Assembly: GCA_019914995.1 (NCBI GenBank)
Contig: CM034126.1
Location: 14,079,001 to 14,143,000, forward strand
Direction: 5' to 3'
From: Acanthochlamys bracteata
Lineage: Eukaryota > Streptophyta > Magnoliopsida > Pandanales > Velloziaceae
DNA: 64,000 nucleotides
The first letter of the stretch is position 1. Each line of letters starts with the position of its first letter. The notes below the pieces were generated by a model. It worked only from the letters and a program-made list of their open reading frames with translations, did not search any database and was not told the origin of the DNA. The translations under genes were made by a program, and so were the position numbers. Shown here piece after piece: positions 13,179 through 24,300 of this stretch.

Positions 13179-14037
13179 AGGATGACAATATATGACCCGA
13201 TCTGAAAACTCAATTCAAAATCAACCTGTTTAATCAAAGTTAGGGTTAGAAAATTTGACCCGTATAAATATATGAGCTGGGTTAGGATTGAACGAATTTG
13301 ATCTGGTTATTAAATGGGTCGATCCGAGTTAATTCGAAATTGATCCATCAATCCGAAATGTTATTTTTTAAAAGAATAATTTTTAATTTTTTTTCTTACT
13401 GTACAATAAAATATTGGCAATAAAAATAATCAATAATAGTTATTTACTAACTATTAAATTATATTATATTTATAATTAATTTTTTATTTTTATATTTTAG
13501 TAAAATAGTGTAAAATGAAAATTATATATTATCGAAAGTATTACTATATAGGTATTTTTAATGACGAATTTAGATTTCGTATAAAGATTTTTATAAAAAT
13601 TTTGTTAGGTAGATATGTTTATCAAAATTTTTATCGAAATTATTAATATGTATTTATAATCATAAATTTTAGCTGTTATTATATATTTTTAAAAAATAAA
13701 AATATTAATTTTTTTGGATATTTTAAGGACCGATGAAGACGTTAAGGAATGAATATTTTGTCGGACATAATTATATCTTGTCAGTAAAAATTTCGTACAA
13801 TTTCATTCGAGCTGATCTTATAATTTCGCTGAAAAGTTTTAAAATATAAAATTAATAATTAATAACTTTAATTATTAAATAGATTGATCTGAATTTGATC
13901 TGATTATTAGTAGGTTAGATTAAGGTTGATAATTTTGATCAGTATAAATTTATGAATTGGATTAAAATTAAATAAAATTAATTCGATTATTAAATGAGTC
14001 GACTTAAAATTGATCGATCAATCTATATTGCCACCCT
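13179..14037. mobile_element. non-autonomous DNA-transposon-like element with short terminal inverted repeats
   Basis: The left tip AGGATGACAATATA is the near inverse of the right tip TATATTGCCACCCT (positions 14024-14037). Inside both tips are similar stretches rich in GATCTG/GATTGATC-type words, with an AT-rich core. No transposase ORF is visible. I could not define a clean target duplication, so the superfamily is open. A related-looking element with GACCACCCTT at its right end lies at about 32649-33250. Confidence 0.45.
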
Positions 14038-14315
14038 TATTCTCCCTCGTCTTCCAGCCCCAGGAGCAAATTGGATACAGAGCAGCAACACAGCTGTGCA
14101 AAGGATCCAACTCCGTAATCAAGCTCGCAAGAAAAGCGAAGGAGAAAGAAAAGAATATAATGTTAGCGGGTTTTGTTATTGAAACGCAACGGATCTCATC
14201 ATCCATTTGTACACCTCTCTCTTTCTACCACTCCGGGAAGCATCTCCTTTTCCCAACACACGAAAATAAAAAAGAAGAAACAAACTCAGATGCTTTGCTT
14301 TATCTGCTTTATTTC

Positions 14316-14326
14316 TATATAAATAG
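14316..14326 (+). promoter_or_regulatory. TATA box of the RABC2-like gene
   Basis: TATATAAATAG followed about 15 bases later by a CA/CT-rich run (14336-14360), typical of a plant core promoter. It lies about 320 bases upstream of the start codon at 14643, leaving a long leader. Confidence 0.6.
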
Positions 14327-14335
14327 CTTCCGTTC

Positions 14336-14360
14336 ACACACACACACACACTCTCTCTCT
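14336..14360. repeat. compound (CA)n(CT)n microsatellite in the 5' leader
   Basis: Short CA run followed by a CT run just downstream of the TATA box. CT-rich leaders are common in plant promoters (Y-patch-like). Confidence 0.7.
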
Positions 14361-14642
14361 CAAATTGAATTGTTTATCGTTATTAATTTTCTATTCCAGA
14401 TTTACTTCCTTCTACTTCAATTTATTCTTACCCAACTTTCCCACTACCACCATCATAGGTCTTCGAATCAACAATAGATCACAATTATTAATTACTTGCT
14501 GTTGCTGTGGAAAAGATGTTTTGTTGTCGGTCGATTCCAGTGCTGAGGGGATACTGTTGAATCTAACCTACCTATTTGATTGATTGACCGGTTGGTTGGA
14601 TTTGTTGTGTTCTTGTTTTTGTCGTTGCTCTGTTGTTGTTCG

Positions 14643-17600
14643 ATGGGATCGGCAGCGGGGCAACAAGGAGGGAGCAGCAACAATTACGATTACTCGTTCA
14701 AGATTCTTCTCATCGGTGATTCTGGAGTTGGCAAGAGTAGTCTGCTTGTTAGCTTCATCTCCGCCAATAATGTTGACGATCTCCCCCCAACAATCGGTAG
14801 GATTGTTAGTCAATTTATTCTTTTAGCTTGATTTTGAATTCGTTTTTCTACTTGTTTTGTGTTTAGTTGCTGTTCAATTTTCTGTTGTTTTCCTCTGAGT
14901 CATGATTGTACGCGGTTAGAGTTCGTGAACGAGTTAAACGAGCTGAAAATTGGAGTTGAGACTTTTGCAGATCGATTTCATTTTTCGTTTCTGGTCAGTG
15001 AGATTATTGGTGTTTCATGGCTACGCTTCCGTAAACTGTACTGATCATTTACTTATTACATCGAGGGCATTCGATAAGTACGTATATTAAATCGAATGGT
15101 GCTAGGTGAATTAACTCGTTAGTTTGTAAACTTGCATAAAAGTGCTGGCCCAGATCACCCTTCTTTCCTTTCCCACTTGATTTCCTAATCAAATATAAGA
15201 ACCCAAAAGGTATGGGAATTCTATTATGAATATGTTAAAAAATTCAGCAGTTTTGTCTACCAAGCAGGTCTCACATGCAGTGTAAGGATACATAGAAACA
15301 AATGACTATTGGAAGCTGCTGGATTGAGGAGACTTTGCTTTTCTCTTCCCTATGAATATGAGGATGGTGACTCTAGTTTCTAGTTCCTCCATTCTTCATA
15401 ATTCACCCATTTGCAGCAGCTTGGAGCTCCTGACAAGATTGAGATATTAAACTTTGTACTATAGTGCCATATTGCTATTAAGAAATGAATATCAAGTTGA
15501 TGCCTTGTCATTTCTCCTTGCAAAATTTTGTGTTTGCATAATGATATTTATTTTATTATTTTATTTCAGGAGTGGATTTCAAGATCAAGCATCTCACTGT
15601 TAAAGGGAAGAAATTGAAACTAACGATTTGGGACACTGGTAAGTAGGTTAAGATAAATTAATTATGTGTATTCTACTCAACATAAAATGGGGCATCATTC
15701 ACTATGGAAGATGGCGTGATTGTTTCATTTTGATGATACTTGATGTAATGAGTTTGTGTGTAATGTATGTTACTTCAGCTTAGCTGGAAGATGATAGATT
15801 TTTGAGCCTGGAGTAAATGCATGCTCATTTTTGAAATTTACTATATTGCAGTTTGTTAATTGGTATATTAGAGGACTAGGGGAGGCAGAAGACAAGCATA
15901 GGACGTATGCATTTTACATTCACAACGAAGTTTTTGAAGAAGAAGTGCAAGGCTTTGCTTTCTAGCAAATAGCAGGGACGTTTGGTATTGCTTATGAAAT
16001 GAAGATTTTTTGAAATGAAGGATATTTTGGAGATATTTTAAAAAACGAGCTCTACTTAATTTACCTAAAAATAATAATAATAATCAGTAATAACAAAGTC
16101 TTATTACTTGTAAGTAGAATAATTTTTTTTAATTTTAAATAAATTCTATAAAATATTGTAAAAGATTTATTAGAAAATACGAAACGAAAAGTTGGAATGA
16201 AACGCTCTCCAGACGCACTGCCAAAAGGTACCAGCATCTTCTAGCATCCTGTTGAATTTATTGGTAGTATTGCAGAGAAATTGTGTTAGTATAGGATATG
16301 AGCATTTGGCCACATAAACTTATGTTTTACCTTTTGTTCCTTCTTTATATGTAAGTAGAATAAGAATGATGAAATACTGATTTATTACACTTTTTCTGTG
16401 TGTTCTGTAATTCATGAATTTTTGCAGCTGGGCAGGAGAGATTCAGGACAGTCACGAGCTCATACTACAGAAATGCTCAAGGAATAATAATGGGTATGCC
16501 TGTCTGCTATCAGCATGTTTATGACGATTTTCAAGGCTGACAGTTTGATTTGCTTCCTTTTCAATTTCTAGCTAAACAGAAACACAAACATGTAACTCAG
16601 TAGATATTTGGAACCCACTATAGTTCATTGACTATTTCTGATTGAAAAGGCCCAAATACTTCTCACTTAAAATATTATAGTTTGAAATGAATATAAATGG
16701 TTCTCTCTGTGCACAAGCTTTCATTTTGATACTAGGAAACAATCCTCTAATTTTATAGTCTTGGTGGCTTCAGTATATTGGACAATTAATGGTTGGTTTA
16801 CCGTCCTTCTCTTGTTTGGAGCTGGCCTTTCTTTGCATGCGCTAGGTTTCCTTTTGCTTGCACATGCCCTAGGTTTTACATGTTGATACTAAGTTGCTCA
16901 CATATGTAATTTGGGAGCCGGTCCATATACTTCTATCTTCCACATGGTGGCATTTTACCTTTGCGTGCTCTCACATTCTCTTTAGCTTGTATCCTTCAGT
17001 TCTCACTTCTTGACTATGATGGCAATATAAAAGAACCGACATTTTTAGTAGACCATACTGTTGAAGATGCATCTTTGTTTGCGAGTATTAGTTGGTTGAG
17101 AGGTTTTCTATACCTCTATCTCAAATTTAATTCAATCTATTCACTCTTGATGTTCATCTTGTAGTTGTTGCTGCTATTGCCTGTCATAACCAATGGCCTT
17201 AGTTGTGTGGTCCGTGCTAAATTTGCATAATTCAATCAAATATGTAGCGGAATGATGTCAAAATGATTAGCTTTCTTTTTGTTGATATATTTGGATTGCA
17301 TTTTTTATAGCAAGTACTGATTTAAATCCTGAGTTTTGTTTTAGTTTATGATGTAACACGGAGAGAAACCTTCAAAAACTTGTCTGATATATGGGCAAAA
17401 GAAATAGAACTCTACTCCACTAATCAGGAATGCATCAAAATACTTGTTGGAAACAAAGTTGACAAGGTAACATTCTTACTCCAAGTTGCAGCTGGGTCCT
17501 CATTATTGACTACAAAGACAAGATTGCTATGAAATATTGGATTATCAAATGACTTTATTCTGTTACGTTTCTGTTTGTTTGTTTATTCTGTTACCTTTCT

Positions 17601-18708
17601 GTTTGTTTGTTTATTCTGTTCCCTTTCTGTTTGTTTGTTTGCATTATAGCTGTAAGCATGGTTCTTTTCGAGTGTTTAGTAATCTGTCGGTGCTATATCA
17701 CTTTGTTGTCATTCATTTTTAATGAACATACTTGTGAGATGTTTCTTTTTATACTAAAGGGTATTATCCATAATATTTATTGGGGACGTTGGGAGTGCTT
17801 ATGATAAGGAGCTTTTTTGGAATGAAGAGTATTTTGAAATTTTTTCGGAACACGAGCTTAACTCTTTTGACCTCCAAAAAATAAAATAAATTCATACATA
17901 TAAAGATTGTACATACAATTTTTTTGTTTTTTGCCAAAATTTTAAAAAGGTTTTTTAAAATACTATAGAAGGTTTATTGGGAATGCTAAGTGGTTATTTG
18001 GAATAAAAAGCACTCCAGACGCTTATCCAAACATCCCCATTATCTAGAGGCCAAGGAAATAGTTGAAGAGTAATGTTTACCTGGACTAACTCTCCACAGT
18101 CCTCATCATCATCATATGGGAAAAAAGAAAATACTCATGGACAACAGGACACCTTATAGAAGCTTGTGTACAGTCTCTGTGTGTCACCTATTTGTATTTG
18201 ACAAGATGAACATCCATTAAGCTAAAACATCACTTTAAAAGTTACTTTTAGGGCACTCTCAAAATTTTGCTTGTATGATTGACTTCATTTTGAAGGATTA
18301 ACTACATGCATTTCCTTGTTGGCTTATTGTGGCCTGTTATCAATGCGTTTCAGGACTCTGATAGAATGGTTTCAAGGGAAGATGGAGTCACCCTTGCGAA
18401 AGAGTACGGATGTTTATTTCTGGAGTGCAGTGCAAAAACACGAGAAAATGTTGACAAATGTTTTGAAGAACTAGTGCTCAAGGTATTCAATGCAACTTAA
18501 TGGTGATGAATCTCTGGCAATGTTATGATGGTTCATAGATAGCAGTCTAATTCACAATTTGGTTACCTGTTTTTATTTGTTATATCCTTTTTTGCAGATT
18601 CTTGATGTTCCCAGCCTACTAGAGGAAGGATCAACTGTTATGAAGAAGAATATATTGAAACAAAAGCACGAGAGCCATCAATCGTCAGGTGGTGGTTGTT
18701 GTTTGTGA
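14643..18708 (+). CDS. Rab GTPase, RABC2/Rab18-like, six exons
   Basis: Exons 14643-14796, 15570-15638, 16428-16493, 17345-17466, 18354-18482 and 18598-18708 join in frame to 651 nt (216 aa). The P-loop GDSGVGKS is at residues 25-32. It is followed by the switch I threonine in PPTIG, the switch II motif WDTAGQERF, the base-binding NKVD and the ECSAKT motif. The product is a small membrane-traffic GTPase; plant RABC members associate with endomembranes and peroxisomes or myosin in some reports. The chosen start gives the short MGSAAGQ leader typical of RABC. The C-terminus is GGGCCL, so the prenylation motif is CC plus one residue, whereas many Rabs end CC, CXC or CCXX. Introns 2 and 4 each contain a MITE of one family. 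Confidence 0.93.
15975..16229. mobile_element. MITE-like element A1 in RABC2-like intron 2
   Basis: It begins GGGACGTTTGGTATTGCTTA and ends with a CTCTCCAGACGC/CCAAAAGGTACC segment that is an imperfect inverse of the start, with an AT-rich core. Internal words (TTTTTTGAAATGAAG, GAGCTCTACTTAATTT, CTCTCCAGACGC) recur in the element at 17782-18038 of the same gene. Confidence 0.55.
17557..17640. repeat. 28-bp tandem repeat, three units
   Basis: Three consecutive 28-base units in RABC2-like intron 4, each starting ATTCTGTT and ending TTTGTTTGTTT. They differ by one or two substitutions. Confidence 0.9.
17782..18038. mobile_element. MITE-like element A2 in RABC2-like intron 4
   Basis: Tips GGGGACGTTGGG and CCAAACATCCCC are near-perfect inverse copies, the core is AT-rich, and CACTCCAGACGCTTATCC lies near the right end. 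It shares internal words with the element in intron 2, so both belong to one family. Confidence 0.6.
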
Positions 18709-19677
18709 GTTTCCAGCTCAAAGGAGATAGCCAAATGAGTCCAGACAAGTAGCAACTATCCGTACCTGCTACTTGGTAATTGTATGTATATGTACTTGTA
18801 TTTGTAACTCAAACATTTTCTGATGTATCAACCTGTAGATGTGCTCTAGTGGGAATGATAGAAAGCTATAGATGTGTACAGGTCAGTTTGATTTGCTCCT
18901 TATGCTTTCTGTGTTGAAGGTAGGAGAGGTTTGGAAAAGGTACCTGGTCAAGTGCATGTATTAATTAGTTTGCCCAGATCTACGAAAGAAAATCTTATGG
19001 TGTGCTTTGATTTGCTTTTGTGATATTCAATTGAATGCCAATCCACTTCATTTGCATGTCTATTCTTGGCAATTTTTTTTGGTGAAGCTTGTATAATGGA
19101 AACAATCTTTTGAACGTTGTTGCTGTGGCTGTAACGACCGTAGATTGTACAACATCTCATTTAGTTTTCATACTTATCATGGAGTTTGGGTATTTAAGCA
19201 TACACGACGTTGTCATGCCATCAACAATAGGTTTATTTGTTGCTGCATGATTAAATAGGGGCCGTTTGGGAGTATTTTTTACTATATTTCAATAATCTTA
19301 TTTTATTTTACGTTTTAAATAATTTTTTGATAATATTTTAATAAAATTTATGTAAAATTTTAAAAAATATAAAAAAATTTTACGTTGTAAAATTTTATTA
19401 TTATTATTTTTAGATAAAAAAATAAAAATTATTTTTAAAATAAAATATAAATATTTTTCGTTCTAAAAAATTTTATTTCAAAATTACTCGCAAATGTCTC
19501 CTATATGGGTTCAAAACGAAATACATATGACAAACCTGAATGTCATGTAGGAATTCTATATATCTGGAATGAGACACAAATATTTTGTGCTACTTATCCT
19601 TTATTCATTTATGTTTCATTGACTTATTGAATAGTATGCCATTCTCCTACAGCAATTCAAACATGAAGACATCTCAA
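18709..19677. other. convergent intergenic region between RABC2-like and thaumatin-like genes
   Basis: Contains the 3' UTR of the RABC2-like gene on the left and the 3' end of the minus-strand thaumatin-like gene on the right, with one MITE-like insert at 19258-19501. No further ORF is credible. Confidence 0.6.
19258..19501. mobile_element. MITE-like AT-rich element
   Basis: The left tip GGGGCCGTTTGGGAGTATTTT and the inverse of the right tip AAAATTACTCGCAAATGTCTCC share most bases, with an AT-rich core between. Same general type as the elements in the RABC2-like introns. Confidence 0.5.
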
Positions 19678-20507
19678 TCAAGGACAGAAAGTGATGATAT
19701 AATCAGCACCCACACAGGTGAAGGTGCTGGTCTCATCATCATGAGCATAGCTGTAAGTCTGAGGGCAAGCAGCCTTGAAAATTTCTGAATACTTGGTAGG
19801 TTTGCACTTGCCAGGATCCTGATATTCGCCGGAGCAGCAATACTGGTCACCTCCGAACGCCACACAAGCACTTTTACATGCAATCACATCCCCTTTGCCG
19901 TCCTTCAGCTGCAGCTCTGGAGGGCAGATTTTGTTTATGTTAACCTTGCATGTTGTAGACTTGCAGTTTTGGTTTCTGGTACCAATTGGCTGAATGCCTA
20001 TTGGCACATTGAAGCCATCGACAAAGCTTGTATCATAAAAGTCCTTGCCATCAACGACCGTGTTGAGAGTGAACTCTGCAAGAGACGCTGGAGGTTTGTC
20101 GCTAAAGCTACACTGCAAGTGTTCTCTGCAGTCACCTGTGGAACATAAGAAATTGCCTGAAGAATCAGTGGTGCATCCTGTCCGTGCCCAAATGCGCCCG
20201 GACCACTTGAACGGTGCACTGACGGAAAGCATTGAACCTGTGGAAAGCTTGAAGCCGGTCGTGGAGAGTTTGCCGGAGCTTGAAACTAAGCCTGGCCAGA
20301 TTGTGTATGGGCAGTTGTTCTTGATGGTGAACGTAGTGGAAACGACACCTGAATCAATAAACCAAAACATATACAACAGTGACACAGGTACTTATGCAAA
20401 TATATGAAAAGGTATCTTTAAAGCGTTTCCAGATCAAATTCTTGAACTACAAAATTACCTTGAAAAAGAAGAGCAGCAGCAACAAAATACAAAACAGTCT
20501 TCTCCAT
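19678..20507 (-). CDS. thaumatin-like protein (PR-5 family), two exons, intact
   Basis: Exon 1 is 20459-20507 and exon 2 is 19678-20348 on the minus strand; the 110-base intron is GT-AG and the join gives 239 aa. The first 20 or so residues (MEKTVLYFVAAALLFQG) are a signal peptide, so the protein is secreted. The mature part has all 16 cysteines expected of the large thaumatin-like class, including CPYTIWPG, CSTGDC, DFYDTSFVDGFNVPIG, KICPP, QYCC and the terminal ITFCP. The family is induced by pathogens or stress and many members bind or hydrolyse beta-glucans; that role is inferred from the family. It is the full-length paralogue of the frameshifted gene at the left window edge. Confidence 0.95.
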
Positions 20508-20567
20508 TTGAAACTCTTACTAAACAACTCGATAAAGGAAAGAATTCCAACGTAGAGTAGAACCTAC

Positions 20568-20577
20568 TATATATAAT
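20568..20577 (-). promoter_or_regulatory. TATA box of the thaumatin-like gene
   Basis: On the minus strand this reads ATTATATATA, about 60 bases upstream of the start codon at 20507, giving a short leader as expected. Confidence 0.6.
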
Positions 20578-21149
20578 GAGTGTTTGTCTCTAAATTTTTC
20601 ATTCATTTACTTTATGTCATTTTTGAAAAATTGAGGCCTTTCATATTCATCAATTTATTGTTGTCCAAATTTGAACTTGGATGCATTGTTTCGGATCAGT
20701 TAGACGGGAAAAAAAAAGTAACGAGTTTTATTGCGTTGGTAAACCCATGAACCAAATGCGAAGATTCCAGCTAAGCATATTTGGCATGAACCTTGCTGCC
20801 AAGCTTTAATTCAAAAGGAGCGTTTTTTTGGCCCTTCAAGCCCCAGCCTGTTTTTTTCCAGCCAAAAATCAACAAAATGAATTATTATTGACAAGAACGA
20901 GTTCAGTAATCATTAATTAGTTTTAATTGGTTTCATGTGGATTCATCGAATCCCACGACTCTGAAATGTATGAACAGCTGGAACAGATTGATGATTCATG
21001 TATTTATATTTTCAAATAGTTGTTAAAAGAAGTACCTCGATTTGAAAAAAGAAAAAGAAAAAAAATATTTTCCTGGTATTGAAAGTTTGATAATGGATCC
21101 TAAAGGCTAAGCCCAATAACAATGTCGAGCGAGTTATGTTTGCGCCAAA

Positions 21150-21231
21150 TTGTTAATATCGAGCAGGTGCCCAGAAACGGCGTGGCCCATATTGTTAATT
21201 GAGCAGGTGCCCATAAAAGGCTTGGCCCATA
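21150..21231. repeat. 41-bp tandem duplication with GGCCCA motifs
   Basis: Two adjacent copies sharing TTGTTAAT, GAGCAGGTGCCCA and TGGCCCATA, with a few substitutions. GGCCCA is the site II/TCP-type motif of plant housekeeping promoters. No gene starts next to it. Confidence 0.75.
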
Positions 21232-22185
21232 ACAGGGCCTACTAAGCCCTCATAGTCATAGCATAAGGGGAATGAAGCTGTTGGTAATCATACCAGCTAA
21301 AGAATTAAATTATCTGATGAAAATTATTTTTACTGAAAAGATAAATGTGAATATTATTAAGGATAAAGTATATTTTTTAGTTACTTTGAAATTTGATGAT
21401 TTTAGGAATTTCTAAAATAGGATATGTTTTTGAGTATTTAAAATGAGTTAAAACATAAATTTATTGCAAATTAATATAAAAGATCATTAGAAAAGTTAAT
21501 TTTTAATAGAAAAGGTTACTTTTCGATTATAAATAAGTACGCCCAAAACAATTTTGTACAGGTAATGTGAATTTACAAAATATATTCAAAATCTCAATTG
21601 TAAGTAGCAATGAAGAGCATCTAAAGAAACTACGCTACTTTTTGGAGTAATCATTTGGCGTGAATAATTATTTTATTATGGGTAATAAATGGATACGGCT
21701 GATTATGTTAATAAATAATAATAATAATAATAATAAAACAAATTTATTCAGATGGTTAAGGTTCACAGCTCATAACAAACATGAACAAATATAAACAATT
21801 GACAAATCACAAACGAAAACGGCCCAAAAAATGGATTTTGGAAATTGTTTTTCAATGACAAAGTGCACTAATGTTTATCACGGATCTGAAGAAAAGATTA
21901 AGATGCCTTAAATTCGGGTAGTCCTTATAAGTTAGAAGACATGTAAATCAAGATCTCAAGTAATATACACGTGGCCAAACATGGGCAAAATATTCAAAGG
22001 GAGAAATTAAACGAAAAACAATAAAGAATTTAATCAAAAGTTTCTGTTGCAGACAAGAAAACTCCAAGCAAGAAAAAGACAGCAAAATAGCAAATGTGTT
22101 TATTGTTTTCCCTTATTACATCTAATATTAATCCAACCTATGCAGAAACCACTAACAAATATTTTAAATAAAGTTTCACCACCAA

Positions 22186-22446
22186 GGGCGTGTTTATCTA
22201 GGATGTGGAAGTGGAGTTTTGGAAGAAGTAGAGTTTTTAGGAAATAAATTTAAAAAATAAAATAAAAAATAAAAAATATTTAATAAAAAATAAAATTTTA
22301 TATTAATTATATATTTTTAGTAAGTTTTAAATTTAAATTTTTAAAAAAATTTTATTGATAAAAGAATTTATTTTAATTTTTATAAATATTTATGTGAAAC
22401 TTGAGTTTAAAAGAAGTAGAATTTAGGAGTGTTGGTAAACACGCCC
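22186..22446. mobile_element. MITE with GGGCGTGTTTA terminal inverted repeats
   Basis: Begins GGGCGTGTTTATC and ends GGTAAACACGCCC, an inverse match of 11 bases or more. The AT-rich core is about 235 bases with no ORF. The flanking triplets are CAA and TAA, so a target duplication is not clear. Confidence 0.7.
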
Positions 22447-23100
22447 TAAATACACCTAGTAACACATTTTTAAGAAATTAACAGCTCCCATTTCTTGCTG
22501 CCAATACAATTGGCCAATGTTCAAAAACAGCACCCAATCACAATAACAGAGACAAAAAATGCCCCACATTTCACATCTGACAGGCAAGCAAACAACTAGT
22601 GAATCATTCACTGATGAGACACCAACCCTCTGGTTTACTAGATAACTCCTTCAATCATATACCTACTTGTATATTTAATTCAATTCAATATCTTCATCTT
22701 TCAGATTCTAGAAAAATCATCCCTAAACAAAACATTAAGATCTGAAAATCATCCCTATATGCAAGCAATATACTTGCAAATTAATATCTGAAAATCATAA
22801 TATAAACAGTAGACATGATGTTTATTCATTTAACATTGGGGAGCATATAAAGATTGACAACAATTACACCTCTATGTGCAGCAAATCTCATATGATAAGT
22901 AACAAGTAATTCACAAACTGCTCCCTCTTTCAACTTACCAGTACATGCATGCATAAAAGTGCAAAATAACATCAAAATAACTCGGACTCACTACATGAAA
23001 TTGACCCAAATGATCACATCATGAAATCAGAAGCAGCGAAGGATACAAACACAACTCAACCGAGAAGAACAGAACAATATCAAGACTCATTCTGCACGGT

Positions 23101-24208
23101 TCAGTACTCAGAAGAGGGAACCTGCTCATGCTCCCTGGAGATGAAAAGAGTCTCGTAGATAAGAGCGGCTATGGCTGCACCGATGAACGGGCCAACCCAG
23201 TAGACCCAGTGGTGATTCCATGACCAGCTCACTACCGCAGGTCCAAAAGAAACAGCTGGGTTCATAGAAGCACCATCAAACGCTCCCCCAACAAGGATGT
23301 TAGCTCCAACAATCAAACCGATTGCAAGAGGGGCGATGGTTCCGATGTCCCCACGTTTGGGATCAACGGCTGTGGCGTAGACGGTATAGACAAGACCGAA
23401 GGTCATGACAATCTCTAGAACGAGAGCGTGGCCTACGCCAACGCCCACAGCGAGGTCGAAAGAACCGGTTGAGAGACCGCCGGTGGCGATGCGGAGAAGA
23501 GCGCAAGCGATAATGGAACCAAGAAGCTGAGCGATCCAGTAGAGGATGGCACGGAGGAGGGTGATGTTACCGCCAACGAAGGCCCCGAATGTCACAGCAG
23601 GGTTCACGTGACCTCCAGAAATGTTGGCTGAAACGGAAACTGCAACGAACAGGGCGAAGGCGTGGGCGAGGGCTGCCGATATCAGGCCAGCCGGTGTTGT
23701 TGGTGCGTTGCCCATTATCTTGCCTGTGCAAGAGAGAAAATTGAACAAGGATATTAATTACTTTGACTCGTTGCTAGAGATATAAGTTCAGCGCTGAAAC
23801 AAGATTCATTTCTGTCTTAACAAGAATAAACCAAAAACGGAGAAAAAAAAAGATATCACCTTGATATAAGTATATAACCATGGAAGCACATGAAAAAAAA
23901 AAAACAACAACCTACACTGGATCTAGATTAACTAAAACTTCCTCAATTTAAAAAAAAAAGGCATGCAACTGTCTGACCTTCACCCAAGCAGTTCATATAA
24001 TCAGGTCTCAAGAAATCCTATACATCTCAACAAAATGAACTGGAATACTGAGTGAACAGAGTGAAGATGACATACTGAAGGCCATGCCAGAACCCTGGCC
24101 GGCAAATACGAAGATCAATGTCGAAATAAACTCCGCCAACGCGGCTTTGAGAGCACCAGGATGCATGGCTTCATCCCTGTTGCCAACAGCAATTCTATTG
24201 ATCGGCAT
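23101..24208 (-). CDS. tonoplast intrinsic protein (aquaporin), TIP1 type, two exons
   Basis: Exon 1 is 24076-24208 and exon 2 is 23101-23723 on the minus strand; with a 352-base GT-AG intron they encode 251 aa, the usual TIP length. The N-terminus MPINRIAVG is the TIP1 hallmark. NPA boxes are in [11 protein letters not shown] (near residues 85-87) and [11 protein letters not shown] (near 199-201). The protein has six hydrophobic segments. A histidine in helix 2 (AHAFALF, residue 65), isoleucine in helix 5 and alanine/valine around the second NPA fit the TIP1 water, urea and peroxide filter. It acts in the vacuolar membrane. It most resembles TIP1;3-type sequences in [11 protein letters not shown] and [18 protein letters not shown], but the subgroup number is not certain. 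Confidence 0.95.
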
Positions 24209-24290
24209 TCTTTTTCTCCACTCGGTGAATCTGTGAACGAAAAGAGCAAGCACAGGAAAGGTACACGATTTTGGAGCTCCACACTGAGGT

Positions 24291-24300
24291 CATATAAAGC
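24291..24300 (-). promoter_or_regulatory. TATA box of the TIP1-like gene
   Basis: Minus-strand GCTTTATATG, about 85 bases upstream of the start codon at 24208, at a plausible distance for a leader of about 50 bases. Confidence 0.5.

Larger units (their letters stand above)
20578..23100. other. intergenic region with a tandem duplication and a MITE
   Basis: Promoter side of the thaumatin-like gene, then AT-rich DNA. It holds a 41-bp tandem duplication (21150-21231), an (AAT)n run near 21715 and a MITE at 22186-22446. The right end is the 3' flank of the aquaporin gene. No gene seen. Confidence 0.5.

Noticed and set aside
14010..14477. 155-codon ORF upstream of the Rab gene
   Set aside because: Crosses a transposon end, the TATA box and the CA/CT leader; no domain.
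17537..17804. Phe/Val/Cys-rich ORFs in a Rab intron
   Set aside because: They are translations of the 28-bp tandem repeat and flanking intron.
19998..20407. ORFs overlapping the thaumatin-like gene on both strands
   Set aside because: Shadows of the real exon; no family similarity.
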